A stretch of DNA of 21,020 bases from DAOWHW01 sp964493265 (GCA_964493265.1 CAZBLY010000010.1:1-21020); one strand, 5' to 3'; positions 5,988 through 14,773 are shown, counted from the first letter of the stretch. Notes: generated by a model from the letters alone, not told the origin. A program made the numbers and translations.

Positions 5988-7325
5988 ATGGATCCAATAT
6001 TTTTATTTATTTTAATTATTAGTATTCTTGTGGCTATTTTTTTCATAACTGCTGTAGTCTTTACTATTTCAAAAGGACTTTTCGGCGAAGTCGCTTTAAA
6101 TTCCTTACATATAGCTCTTTTTGCAGGTCTTATTGGAGCAGTCATAGGGGTCTTGCTTAGTTTATTTGCAATCTTTAGCATTGGTCTAAAAGGATTATTA
6201 GGAACAATTGTCTTAGCAATTTCTGGTTTTATAATTCTTGGATTTATTACTTGGATTTTTGTGTTTACTTATAATGGATTGCCTGAACAAGTGCGTAGAA
6301 TTGTTCTATATGTTGTTATAATTCCTTTGATTCTTGCAATTATAGTTGGTCTTATCTGGGGTCTTACTATTGCTTTTAGATCTGGAACACTTCCCCAATA
6401 TTTGAAATTTGCCTCACCATTATTTGAAGGCGGGGGCAAGGCTTTTTCTGAACTTGCGAAATTTCGTTATTGTCTTTATGCAGATCCAAGATGTCCTTTT
6501 TTTGTTTCATGGGAAGATCCTAATATTCAATCAACGCAAGAGGAATTTTCTGTAAGTGTTAAATTTTCTGAAAAAAATATTCTTAGCAATGATAATCTAA
6601 ATATGTTGGTTTCATTGTCTGTTAGCAATCCTGAACTTTCTGAATTACATGTCAAGCCGAAATGTTTTTTAAAAAAAGACAAGGATAGAGAACTTGATAT
6701 TAGCATGATGGGTTCTTATTCTTATGGGGATGAATTTATTTTTCCAACAACTGCGCCTGGTCAAAAATTACATACAAGTTTTAGATGTGGGGGAGAAATC
6801 ACAGAAGCTATAGATAAAAATCTTTATACTGAATATGTTGTTGTAGAACTTGAAAGACCTGTTGCTGTGAAAACAATATGGCCTGTCTGGATAGGTGATG
6901 AACCATATATGGGAATTGTAAGAAGTGAAATGAAATTTGATGCACCCTATATGATTTCTCTTGGAAGCAATAATGATATGCCATTTCAGCAAGGTAAAGA
7001 ATATGATTTTCAACTTACTATAAAAAGAAAAGAAGAAAAAGTCAAATTGAAAAAAATAGAAAGTATCAGTATATTATTTCCAGAGAATATTTTAGCAAAT
7101 TGCGATCATCTCGAAGGGCAGGATCACGAATTACAACTTAATGAATATGATTATGAAAATTTAAAAGAACTAACCCAATATGATGAGGAACTTGATAAAT
7201 TTATTTTTCCTTGCAGTTTGTTTGTTTCAATTGCGCCAACAAAAGCTGTAATGGACCCCTTTGAACTTGAAGCTTATTATACTGTTTATTCAGACCACAA
7301 AACAATGATTACTAAGTCGCCATAA
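5988..7325 (+). CDS. four-helix membrane protein with extracytoplasmic double beta-domain (unrecognised)
   Basis: A 445-residue protein. Four predicted membrane helices occupy about residues 4-27, 42-66, 70-95 and 103-128. The remaining 300 residues look like an exported ectodomain: a first beta-rich unit (about 185-300, with FSVSVKFSEKN, NMLVSLSVSNPEL and paired Cys in VKPKCFL and SFRCGG), then a second (about 315-440) with GKEYDFQLTIKRKEE, NCDHLE, FPCSLFVSIAP and a closing strand FELEAYYTVYSDHKTM. The second unit shares its layout (two Cys, then a Tyr-containing strand pair) with the C-terminal halves of the next two genes. It is the first gene of a plus-strand surface cassette, divergent from the prepilin peptidase unit. 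No known family is recognised; a cell-envelope role is inferred. Confidence 0.75.
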   Translation: MDPIFLFILIISILVAIFFITAVVFTISKGLFGEVALNSLHIALFAGLIGAVIGVLLSLFAIFSIGLKGLLGTIVLAISGFIILGFITWIFVFTYNGLPEQVRRIVLYVVIIPLILAIIVGLIWGLTIAFRSGTLPQYLKFASPLFEGGGKAFSELAKFRYCLYADPRCPFFVSWEDPNIQSTQEEFSVSVKFSEKNILSNDNLNMLVSLSVSNPELSELHVKPKCFLKKDKDRELDISMMGSYSYGDEFIFPTTAPGQKLHTSFRCGGEITEAIDKNLYTEYVVVELERPVAVKTIWPVWIGDEPYMGIVRSEMKFDAPYMISLGSNNDMPFQQGKEYDFQLTIKRKEEKVKLKKIESISILFPENILANCDHLEGQDHELQLNEYDYENLKELTQYDEELDKFIFPCSLFVSIAPTKAVMDPFELEAYYTVYSDHKTMITKSP

Positions 7326-7444
7326 AAAATAAAGAAATAAAATAGAGGAAAATATAAAAATATAAAAATCTAAAATTAAGAATAAATAAAGCAAAATAAT
7401 AAAGTAATAAAATAACAAAATAACAAAAAAATAAACTAACAAAA
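7326..7444 (+). other. A-rich intergenic spacer
   Basis: A 119-nt spacer of A-rich sequence with repeated AATAA, ATAAAA and AACAAAA units. No hairpin, RNA gene or convincing ribosome-binding site is seen. A GAGG at 7345-7348 is far from the next ATG. Confidence 0.5.
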
Positions 7445-8359
7445 ATGAAAAAGAGCCAAATTTTTATTTTAATTATATTATTAATTGTTCTTGTTTTTGT
7501 TTCAGGTCAGCAAGGCTGTTTTCAACAAAGTGCAACTGAAGGAAGAACTGGAATAGATTATAGCATTGAAACTGGAATTGATTATCTTAGTATGGGTAAG
7601 GTTTTACAACAAGGAGATACTTTTTATGTTGGTGTTAAGATTGAAAATTATGATGAGGAGCCAAAATCAGGACAAATCTGTATTAGAGATAATATAGCAG
7701 ATGGTTTTGGCGGCATTTCTAGTGATGGTTTTGGCGAATGTGCTTTTTTCAATATAAAATCTGCTGATGTTATTGAAAAAGAGGTTTCAGGTTTTGGGGG
7801 AAGTAAGATTGAAAAACAAATTACACCTGGCAAGACAGAAGTTTATTTTCCAACAAGTGATCAATATAGTTATTATGGTCTTCCAGAAATGATAAAACCA
7901 TATTCAGGAAAATTGTTTGTTTCTTTAAAATATAGAGAAACAACACAAGCAACAGCAACAATAACTGTTCCTGGAACTGAACAACCAATATTAAGTCAGG
8001 ATCCTGCCCCAATAACTATGTCTCTACAAAAAACAGTTCGTAAAAAACAAGATGCTTATGAAGTGTCTTTAAATATAATTTTAAGAAAACAACAGCAGGC
8101 AAAGATTTTTTCTTCTAGTTTTGATCAAGAAAACGTGACTTACTTTATGATTGAAATGATTCCGCAAACAATGTTATGTACAGTTTCTGGTCAACCAATA
8201 ACAGGATTAATTGAATTTGAAAACGAAAGGCTTATAAAATGTTCAAGTCTTATTTACAATATGGGAGGACAACAAAGTTATCCTCTTGTTATGACATTAG
8301 ATTATGGGGTTGCTTTAGAAAAAAGTTATCCTTTTTTTATTGACACAGAAGTTGAATAA
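7445..8359 (+). CDS. exported ectodomain protein A, lipoprotein-like N-terminus
   Basis: A 304-residue protein. Residues 1-20 form a short Lys-led hydrophobic export signal (MKKSQIFILIILLIVLVFVS) followed by GQQGCFQQ. The Cys there could carry a lipid, although the box before it (QQG) is not a classical lipobox. Two beta-rich units follow. The first (about 45-175) contains FYVGVKIENYDEEP, CIRDNIADGFGG and KLFVSLKYRETTQA. The second (about 185-300) contains AYEVSLNIILRKQ, LCTVSG, IKCSSLIYN and a closing strand YPLVMTLDYGVALE. The neighbour at 8424 has the same plan and the same SGQxGCxQQ start, so the two are probable tandem paralogues. No database family is recognised; it is likely anchored on the outer face of the membrane. 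Confidence 0.72.
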   Translation: MKKSQIFILIILLIVLVFVSGQQGCFQQSATEGRTGIDYSIETGIDYLSMGKVLQQGDTFYVGVKIENYDEEPKSGQICIRDNIADGFGGISSDGFGECAFFNIKSADVIEKEVSGFGGSKIEKQITPGKTEVYFPTSDQYSYYGLPEMIKPYSGKLFVSLKYRETTQATATITVPGTEQPILSQDPAPITMSLQKTVRKKQDAYEVSLNIILRKQQQAKIFSSSFDQENVTYFMIEMIPQTMLCTVSGQPITGLIEFENERLIKCSSLIYNMGGQQSYPLVMTLDYGVALEKSYPFFIDTEVE

Positions 8360-8423
8360 ATAAAAATAAAAAACAAAATAAAAAAGAAAAGACAAAAAAC
8401 ATAAAAGAGGTAAGAAAAAAAAG

Positions 8424-9329
8424 ATGAAATTTGATTTCAGAATCTTAATAATATTTTTATTAGTTGCTGTTTTATTTTTTTCAAGCGGACAAATGGGTTG
8501 TCAACAGCAAAAAGAAACAGAATTTGATACAATAGGGTTAGTTACAAATTTTGTTCAAGATGCGCCACCTATGGAATTAGTTACAGGAATAACTTATCCT
8601 ATTTATGTTGATGTAAATAATTTAGGCGGTTATGATGTTCCTGAATCATCAGCGCATTTTTATCTTTCTGGAATAGCTGATAATTTACAAAATGTTGAAA
8701 CATATCTTCAGAATTCTAATTTTCTAGATAAAAAAACTGAAATTCAAGAAGGTGGCCAAGAGCGATTGTCATTTGCTACAGAAGCTCTACCTTGGAAAAC
8801 TTTTCCAGCTATTTTTGATCTTCCTATTAAATTAGATTCTTGTTATAAATATGCTACAATAACCCAAACAAGTGTATGTATTGGTAAAAGTAGTGTGGTT
8901 TGTCTTATTGAAGATGAAAAAATTAACATAGGAGACAATTCAGCAGGGCCTATACAAATAACAAGCCTTACAGAAAGCATAGTTGGAAATAAACTTTATA
9001 TAAAATTTTTAATAGAAAACAAAGGAACAGGACAGGTCTATCTGCCAACAGCAGATTGTGGAAAAATTCAGACAGATGATATAGATGAAAAATTAAAGGA
9101 AAATCAAGTTGAGATTATAATAGATGCAGAACAAGGTTTTACTTGCAGACTTGAATCAACAACAAAACCTTATGGGAGTATAGATTCCTTGAGCGGATCA
9201 ACAAGAGTTGGCCAGGTTACATGCCAGACAATTGTTCCAACAGAAACACATTTAAGTCCAATAAAAATAGTAGCTTCATATATTTATAGAGAAACTCTAA
9301 CAAAAAATATTCAAATATTGCCAGAATAA
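8424..9329 (+). CDS. exported ectodomain protein B, paralogue of the preceding gene
   Basis: A 301-residue protein. A hydrophobic export signal (residues 1-21) ends in SSGQMGCQQQKE, matching SGQQGCFQQ of the preceding protein. The first beta-rich unit has YPIYVDVNNLGGYDVP, LSGIADN and LDSCYKYATITQTSVCIG, which aligns by eye with KLFVSLKYRETTQA of the neighbour. The second begins IQITSLTESIVGNKLYIKFLIENKGTGQVY and carries two Cys (FTCRLES, VTCQTI) before a closing strand IKIVASYIYRETL. The fold resembles CARDB/Ig-type sandwiches of surface proteins, but no specific family can be named. A GAGGT lies 12 nt before the ATG. It is probably co-transcribed with the genes before and after it. Confidence 0.72.
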   Translation: MKFDFRILIIFLLVAVLFFSSGQMGCQQQKETEFDTIGLVTNFVQDAPPMELVTGITYPIYVDVNNLGGYDVPESSAHFYLSGIADNLQNVETYLQNSNFLDKKTEIQEGGQERLSFATEALPWKTFPAIFDLPIKLDSCYKYATITQTSVCIGKSSVVCLIEDEKINIGDNSAGPIQITSLTESIVGNKLYIKFLIENKGTGQVYLPTADCGKIQTDDIDEKLKENQVEIIIDAEQGFTCRLESTTKPYGSIDSLSGSTRVGQVTCQTIVPTETHLSPIKIVASYIYRETLTKNIQILPE

Positions 9330-9387
9330 ATAAAAAACAAAAAAATTAAAATAAGTCAGAAAAATTCAGACAGAATAAAATAAAAGA

Positions 9388-9522
9388 ATGAAAGCAAGGG
9401 GAAAGAATTTAGATTTAGATATAATGGATAAATTATTTAATTTATCTCCACCCTGGACTATGTGGTTTTTTATTTTCTGTTTTTTAGAATCCTTAATATC
9501 TATTTTAAGATTTAGAATATAA
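9388..9522 (+). CDS. putative 44-aa single-span membrane protein
   Basis: The ATG at 9388 opens a 44-codon frame closed by TAA at 9520-9522: MKARGKNLDLDIMDKLFNLS, then a hydrophobic stretch around WTMWFFIFCFLESLISIL ending in RFRI. One membrane helix with a basic N-terminus is plausible. It lies 58 nt after the ectodomain gene, in the same direction, behind the same kind of A-rich spacer, so it may close the surface cassette. No homologue is recognised and codon bias in so short an A/T-rich frame proves little. Confidence 0.4.
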   Translation: MKARGKNLDLDIMDKLFNLSPPWTMWFFIFCFLESLISILRFRI

Positions 9523-9630
9523 AATATCTCTTACATAATTAAGTTCCTTATCCCTTATTCTTATTAATTCCCGTCACTAATTGTTGGTAAGTTATTAATT
9601 ATTAGAATTTTTTATTAATTGTTTTAAATT
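9523..9630. other. convergent intergenic region, nothing coding seen
   Basis: An A/T-rich stretch between the plus-strand surface cassette and minus-strand uS10, both of which terminate into it. It holds several T-runs (for example TTAATTATTAGAATTTTTT) that could end transcription in an archaeon, but no strong stem-loop and no RNA gene signature. Confidence 0.4.
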
Positions 9631-9939
9631 TTATTCAATCATCTCTATTTCTACATTAACATCTTTTGGAATTGGCATTCTCATTATACTATGAAGAACT
9701 CTTTCATCAGCAGGCATATCGATCAACCTTTTGTGAATTCTCATCTCAAATCTATCAAAAGTTGCTTTGCCATCACCACAAGGACTTTTTCTTGTTGTGA
9801 TTTTGAGTTTTTTTGTTGGCAAAGGAATTGGACCTCTAATTAAAACTCCTGCTTTAGAGGCTATTTCTTTGATACCTGAAATAAGTTCATTCAACTTTTT
9901 AATGTCTATACTTGCTAATTTAATTCTTGTTCTTGCCAT
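9631..9939 (-). CDS. rps10: 30S ribosomal protein uS10
   Basis: A 102-residue small-subunit ribosomal protein of the 30S head. It begins MARTRIKLASIDIKKLNELI and contains GVLIRGPIPLPTKKLKITTRKSPCGDGKATFDRFEMRIHKR. The segment RGPIPLPTK and the following RKSPCG match archaeal uS10, as does the length. In most archaea uS10 follows the EF1A gene; here it stands alone on the minus strand between two surface-protein genes. A TATA box at 9961-9968 centred 25.5 nt before the ATG predicts a leaderless mRNA. Confidence 0.95.
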   Translation of the reverse strand: MARTRIKLASIDIKKLNELISGIKEIASKAGVLIRGPIPLPTKKLKITTRKSPCGDGKATFDRFEMRIHKRLIDMPADERVLHSIMRMPIPKDVNVEIEMIE

Positions 9940-9960
9940 TAAAATTTTAAATGTTGGGCA

Positions 9961-9968
9961 TATAAAAA
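9961..9968 (-). promoter_or_regulatory. TATA box of uS10
   Basis: TTTTTATA on the minus strand, centred 25.5 nt upstream of the uS10 ATG; leaderless transcription predicted. Confidence 0.55.
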
Positions 9969-10073
9969 ACTTGCGTTTACTCTCATTCTATTCTAATTTT
10001 ATCCTAGTTCAATAAATTTTATAAGCCTCTCTTTCTATCTTCTTTTAATAATTTTGCAAGAAAAAGAGATAAA

Positions 10074-13000
10074 ATGAATAAGAAATTTTTATTGATGTTT
10101 GTAATTGCAATATTTGCTTTGGTTTTTATTATCAATTTAGTTCATGTTCAGGCAGATTGTATTGGAGCAACAACAAATTTTACTTGCGGTGATACTATAA
10201 GCGAGAGTTGTACTTTGAATCAATCAGAAACAGCTTCAGTAGCTTGTTTTGATGTTAATGCAGATAATATTATAATTGATTGTGGCGGTTATACTATTAG
10301 CAGCGCTTTTAATAATATAGATTTAATAAAAATTTCCCAATATGATAATATAACTATAGAGAATTGCAATTTAAGTGGTGGTGAAAAAGCTATTTATTTA
10401 GATCGTTCAATAAACAGCACAATTAAAAATGCCACAATTCTTTCTTTGGGGGCATATCCTATTTTATTAGAATATTCAAATTATACTAATATAACAAATA
10501 TCACAATGCCTAATAATCCAGGGAATAATGGTAAATGTATTTATTTTAATGAATCAAATAATAATAATTTATCTTACAGCACAATTTCATGCGGACCAAG
10601 TGCTGAGATTATGTATTTAATTAATGGCAACAGCAATACCCTATTTAATAATACATTTAATGGTTCTGGGTATGATCGTATATATATAGAAGGGGGTGGT
10701 ATGAATATTATAAATAGAAACACTATTATTAATGGAGGGGGAGATTCAGGGATTTCAATATGGTCTGGGAATAATAATCTTATTTCTAATAATACCATAA
10801 TTAATAATTCTGAGGGATGTTCTGTATGGACTAATAGCAATGTTTTTGAACATAATAATATAACCTCTAATAATTGTGGGATATATATTGACTCAGCAAG
10901 TAATAGCAATATCACTGAAAATATCCTTAAAAATAATGGTTTAGATTTTTTTTCTAGAAGTTCTACAAATGTCTTGGCAATTAATAACACTTTCAATAAT
11001 ACAATTATAAGTTTTACTTATAATATGGATGTTAAGATAAATTCTTCGCAAGTTCCTGCAGGCAATCCATCAAATACAAAAGATATTAATTTATCTGTTG
11101 ATATAACTGAAATTGTAGTTGAGTCATTAGGGTGGTTCTATCTTAATGTTAGTTATAATGAATCTGGGTTAGGAAGTATTGATGAATCATTATTAAAAGT
11201 ATGGAAATATGATACAAGTTGGAGTGAGGTCTCTGGAAGTGGAGTTAACACAGCTCAAAATTATGTTTATGCCAATATAACTTCCTTTAGTATTTTTGCA
11301 CCTATGGAACAGCAACCTTTACCCTGTGGTTGCAATAATGGAACTTATAATTATACTTGTGGTGACACTATAACAGAATCTTGCACTATGAATTGTAATT
11401 TGGAAAGTACAGGAACATGTTTTAATATTGGAGCAGATGATATAACTTTAGATGGTGGTGAATATAATATAAATTATTCCTCTGCACAAACAGGATATGC
11501 TATCAATAATTCTGCGGGTTATGATAATGTGACTATAAAAAATTTTAATATAACCCAAGCAAATAATAGTAATTCAGAAGCTTCTGCTATTTTATTTAAT
11601 AATAGTGCTAATGGTACAATTGAGTTTAATACAATATATACTAATGGAAGTTTAAGCCCAGGAATACAGTTATCTAATTGTTTTAATTATAGTATTAAAG
11701 ATAATAATATTACTAATGGAGGGGTATTTTCAGGACATTGGGGCATTTATTTAGATTATAGCAATGAAAGTGAGATATATAGAAATAATCTAACAAATTC
11801 TTATTTTGTTATTTATTTGTCAAATTCTGTAGAAAATAAAATTCATGATAATAATGTAAGTGATTCTCAAGATGCAGTTTATTTATCCAGTTCTCATAAT
11901 AATGAAATTTATGGGGATTCGCTTAATAATAATAATATAGGGGTTTGGTTGTCTAATTCAGAGAATAATACAATTACTAATTTAACTTCTTTTGAAAATT
12001 GGAAGGGCATATCTCTTGGTGGATCCTCTTCTGGAAATTTAATTACCAATTGTAATATTACATACAATACTTATGGTATTGAAATACAAAATTCTAATAA
12101 TACCTTGGTAAAAGATAGTGTTATTACTAATTCTATAACTAATGATATTGTTGGAAAAGGGAGTTCCCCTTCAAATAGTACTTTATTAAATATTACACAT
12201 GATAAATCAACTAATTCAATAACCCAAGCATCTACTTTATTTTTTAAATGGTATCTTGATGCTTATGTTAATTATTCTGATAGTTCGCCAGTTTCAGGAG
12301 CATATGTAACAGCTTATGATACAAACAATAATTTATTACATAATATAACAACAAATGCCGGCGGATACATACAAAGACAAAATGTCACAGAATATTATGA
12401 AACTTCTACAGCAAAATATTACAAAACAAATTATTCAGTAAATGCATCAATTGAGCAACAAATAAGCCAGACAGAATTAGTCAATTTAACAACAAACAGA
12501 ATTACAGATGACAACACACACATAATGTTAACAATGCTTTATCAATTAACAAATTTAAATGCAATCTATGAATCATCAATATACACGAACACTTATTTTG
12601 ATATAAGAGCCAATTATACAACAAATAGAAGCCAGTCAATTTTAGGAGCAACATGCAATTTAACAATAATTCCAAGTTTAGATGGCTTAGGAAGTTCTGA
12701 TTTCTATGTTATGGGATATAATTCTGGAACAGGAGTTTATGAAACATTAGGACTTGCAACATCCTTTCCAGATACATATTCAATTGTAATAAATTGTGGT
12801 AAACAATATTATCAATTTCAAACAGGAGCAGGATCCTTTACTGTAAATGAACAGTCTGGCGGGGGAGGTGGAGGTGGCAGTAGTCCAGGACAAGAACCAG
12901 TCTGCGGAAATAAACAATGTGAGGAAGGAGAAACTTGTATAAATTGTCCAAATGACTGTGTTTGTATTTGTGGAAATGGAATCTGCGAGCCAGGAGAAAC

Positions 13001-13304
13001 CTATAAAACATGTTCGGAAGATTGTTGTGCTCCAGAAGGCATTCAAGTTAATCCTCCATTTAATTGCTGTCCTGGATTAATAGCTGTTGATGATCCTGAA
13101 TATCCTATTATTTCAATAAAATTCTGCATAAGATGTGGAGATGGTTTATGCAAAGAACATGAAAATATTAAAAATTGTCCTGAAGATTGTGGTATTTGTA
13201 ATTTTAATATTCCAATAAAAATTAGATTAGTTGAAGGAACTGGCGGAGTTGTTCCTAAAAAACCAACCCAACCTAGTCGGTCAATACTTCCTGGATTAAG
13301 ATAA
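10074..13304 (+). CDS. large secreted parallel beta-helix surface protein with duplicated cassette and Cys-rich C-terminus
   Basis: A 1076-residue protein. The signal peptide (residues 1-27) ends VHVQA before DC. Two Asn-rich right-handed beta-helix regions (about 28-320 and 415-740) have NosD/PbH1-type turns such as NSTIKNATI, NNNLISNNTI and SENNTITNLT. Each opens with the same module: FTCGDTISESCTLN and YTCGDTITESCTMN. Between them, residues about 320-412 (DINLSVDITEI ending NITSFSIFAPM) resemble the PGF-pre-PGF-type domain of archaeal surface proteins. A carboxypeptidase-regulatory-like unit follows (PVSGAYVTAYDTNNN, about 745-785), then an Ig-like unit, a Gly linker near 929-936 and Cys-rich CGNxxCExGE/CPxDC repeats (about 942-1050). 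Many NxS/T sequons are present. No C-terminal anchor is visible. A glycan-binding or glycan-modifying surface role is inferred; no catalytic site is assignable. Confidence 0.82.
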   Translation: MNKKFLLMFVIAIFALVFIINLVHVQADCIGATTNFTCGDTISESCTLNQSETASVACFDVNADNIIIDCGGYTISSAFNNIDLIKISQYDNITIENCNLSGGEKAIYLDRSINSTIKNATILSLGAYPILLEYSNYTNITNITMPNNPGNNGKCIYFNESNNNNLSYSTISCGPSAEIMYLINGNSNTLFNNTFNGSGYDRIYIEGGGMNIINRNTIINGGGDSGISIWSGNNNLISNNTIINNSEGCSVWTNSNVFEHNNITSNNCGIYIDSASNSNITENILKNNGLDFFSRSSTNVLAINNTFNNTIISFTYNMDVKINSSQVPAGNPSNTKDINLSVDITEIVVESLGWFYLNVSYNESGLGSIDESLLKVWKYDTSWSEVSGSGVNTAQNYVYANITSFSIFAPMEQQPLPCGCNNGTYNYTCGDTITESCTMNCNLESTGTCFNIGADDITLDGGEYNINYSSAQTGYAINNSAGYDNVTIKNFNITQANNSNSEASAILFNNSANGTIEFNTIYTNGSLSPGIQLSNCFNYSIKDNNITNGGVFSGHWGIYLDYSNESEIYRNNLTNSYFVIYLSNSVENKIHDNNVSDSQDAVYLSSSHNNEIYGDSLNNNNIGVWLSNSENNTITNLTSFENWKGISLGGSSSGNLITNCNITYNTYGIEIQNSNNTLVKDSVITNSITNDIVGKGSSPSNSTLLNITHDKSTNSITQASTLFFKWYLDAYVNYSDSSPVSGAYVTAYDTNNNLLHNITTNAGGYIQRQNVTEYYETSTAKYYKTNYSVNASIEQQISQTELVNLTTNRITDDNTHIMLTMLYQLTNLNAIYESSIYTNTYFDIRANYTTNRSQSILGATCNLTIIPSLDGLGSSDFYVMGYNSGTGVYETLGLATSFPDTYSIVINCGKQYYQFQTGAGSFTVNEQSGGGGGGGSSPGQEPVCGNKQCEEGETCINCPNDCVCICGNGICEPGETYKTCSEDCCAPEGIQVNPPFNCCPGLIAVDDPEYPIISIKFCIRCGDGLCKEHENIKNCPEDCGICNFNIPIKIRLVEGTGGVVPKKPTQPSRSILPGLR

Positions 13305-13477
13305 AATAAGGTAAAAAAAATACCAAAAAAATAGAAAAGTATATAGGGGAATAAAAAATAAATACTAAATAAATGGTAAAACTTAAAATTCTATACAAAG
13401 AAGGAAAGATAGGCAAAATTAATATAATAGAAAAATAAATTAGAATAAAAAACATTTAAAAATATTAAAAACTTAAA
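13305..13477 (+). other. A-rich intergenic region with promoter, no gene seen
   Basis: A 173-nt A-rich stretch. It contains a 21-codon frame at 13373 that I do not support, and a TTTAAAAA box at 13455-13462 inside AACATTTAAAAATA, the same 14-nt string as before uS15. No stem-loop is seen. Confidence 0.4.
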
Positions 13478-14773
13478 ATGAATGATAGAATGGATAAAAA
13501 AAAGGCGTGGATGATTATTGCAATTATTGTAATTATTGCATTATTACTTCTTTTATTTGTTAATCAATTTGTTGGTCATGCTATAATTGGGGGCATTATT
13601 CCTCAACAACAAGAAGATTATGTTGAAATTAATTGGGAAGAAATGGTTGTTGAAAATGTTTTAAGCCAGAAAATAGCTATTGCAACAGAATGTATTGGAG
13701 AGATAAATGAAGAAAATTGTAATTGGCAGTATACTGATTTAGATAAAAATATTAGATCATATAATGATTATGATATTGAGCCAGCTTTAAAATTCTATAA
13801 AGTGATTGTTACAACTATTGGTGGAGAAGGCGGAGGAACAGCATCTTGTGTTCCTAAATGTTCTTCATCTTGTGGAATGATGCAGGCTTTTGGATGGACT
13901 GATTCTTGTACTGGAGAATGTATTAAAACAGGAAAAGAATGTAGTCCTGAAAATACTGGACAAGAAGCTTATTGTTGTTTTATTGATTCAGACAGCCAGG
14001 GTTGGTATTCTTTATCTTGCGATGAACTATCTAAGCTTGGTGGTGCTGGTAGTGTTGTCAGTGGCAGTATTACTGATTATCTTATTAAATATGATGGTGT
14101 TTGTCATCTTCCAACAGAAGAATGCACTCAAGAATCAGATGTTTATGTTAAATTCACACAACAATTAAAGAAAAGCAATTCAATTTTAAAGCCAAATATA
14201 AACTGGATTATTAATTATATTCCAGAAATTAAAGATAGTCCAATAATAATTAAAGGCAGTAAAGATCTTTTAGATGCTTATGCAACTCTTTTTGATTATA
14301 TTGCTTTCTGGAATCCTACAGAACAAAAACAATATGGAGCTGCTCATGGCTGGCTTAATAGAATACTTTTGCCAGATTATGTTGTTACAGGGCCTTTTGA
14401 TATGGAACAAGGCAAGCCATATTTCATCAGCACAAAATTCGAAGATGATATAACTTGGCTAGGAGTTATGCCTGAGAAAGTGGAGTTTGATTTTAAATAT
14501 GTTCCTGGGACTTTCTCTGAGAATTATGTTGTGTTGCCATTTAATACTGAAATTAAAAAAGCAAGCCAACTTTGTGATATAAGAGATAAAAATGGAAATC
14601 AAATAATTGCTCAAGAAACGATTATAGGATGGTGGGATCCATCAACACAAAAGTTAATTAGAGATATAAATCTGGCTACATGTGCAGAGATATATCTAGC
14701 TGACTTTGATTTAGAACCAGGAAAAGTTTATCTTATTGATGCTCAAAGGAATGCTATTTGGCAACAGCAATAA
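13478..14773 (+). CDS. membrane-anchored extracytoplasmic protein with Cys-rich segment and two LEPGKxYxI-type modules
   Basis: A 431-residue protein with one N-terminal membrane helix (about residues 9-28, AWMIIAIIVIIALLLLLFV) preceded by MNDRMDKKK. The rest is probably outside the cell. Residues about 124-170 are Cys-rich (CVPKCSSSCGMM, CTGECIKTGKEC, YCCF), suggesting disulfides. The C-terminal 200 residues contain two similar units, one with GPFDMEQGKPYFIS and one with YVVLPFNTEIKKASQL, GWWDPSTQKL and DFDLEPGKVYLID. They resemble the modules in bacterial and archaeal secreted proteins that read 'LISLPLNP ... WDP ... LEPGKGYWI'. No enzyme motif is recognised. The TATA box at 13455-13462 would start the transcript near 13484, so the ATG at 13490 (MDKKKAW) is an alternative start. 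Confidence 0.75.
   Translation: MNDRMDKKKAWMIIAIIVIIALLLLLFVNQFVGHAIIGGIIPQQQEDYVEINWEEMVVENVLSQKIAIATECIGEINEENCNWQYTDLDKNIRSYNDYDIEPALKFYKVIVTTIGGEGGGTASCVPKCSSSCGMMQAFGWTDSCTGECIKTGKECSPENTGQEAYCCFIDSDSQGWYSLSCDELSKLGGAGSVVSGSITDYLIKYDGVCHLPTEECTQESDVYVKFTQQLKKSNSILKPNINWIINYIPEIKDSPIIIKGSKDLLDAYATLFDYIAFWNPTEQKQYGAAHGWLNRILLPDYVVTGPFDMEQGKPYFISTKFEDDITWLGVMPEKVEFDFKYVPGTFSENYVVLPFNTEIKKASQLCDIRDKNGNQIIAQETIIGWWDPSTQKLIRDINLATCAEIYLADFDLEPGKVYLIDAQRNAIWQQQ

Noticed and set aside
5900..6181. Upstream extension of the basic ORF to an earlier start
   Set aside because: It overlaps the divergent gene at 5988 and lies upstream of the well-placed TATA box at 5921-5928.
9767..10015. 82-codon plus-strand frame opposite uS10
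   Set aside because: Antisense shadow of the uS10 gene, which is unmistakable.
10574..10996. 140-codon minus-strand frame inside the beta-helix gene
   Set aside because: Antisense to Asn-rich repeats; the Leu/Ile-rich translation is the mirror of AAT/ATT codons.
12857..12885. Gly-codon run (GGnGGnGGn) as a phase-variable tract
   Set aside because: It is a mixed GGC/GGG/GGA/GGT linker with no single-base run longer than five, so it is more likely a plain flexible linker.
13373..13438. 21-codon micro-ORF (MVKLKILYKEGKIGKINIIEK) in the A-rich spacer
   Set aside because: Too short, with no ribosome-binding site or well-placed TATA box; expected by chance in this composition.
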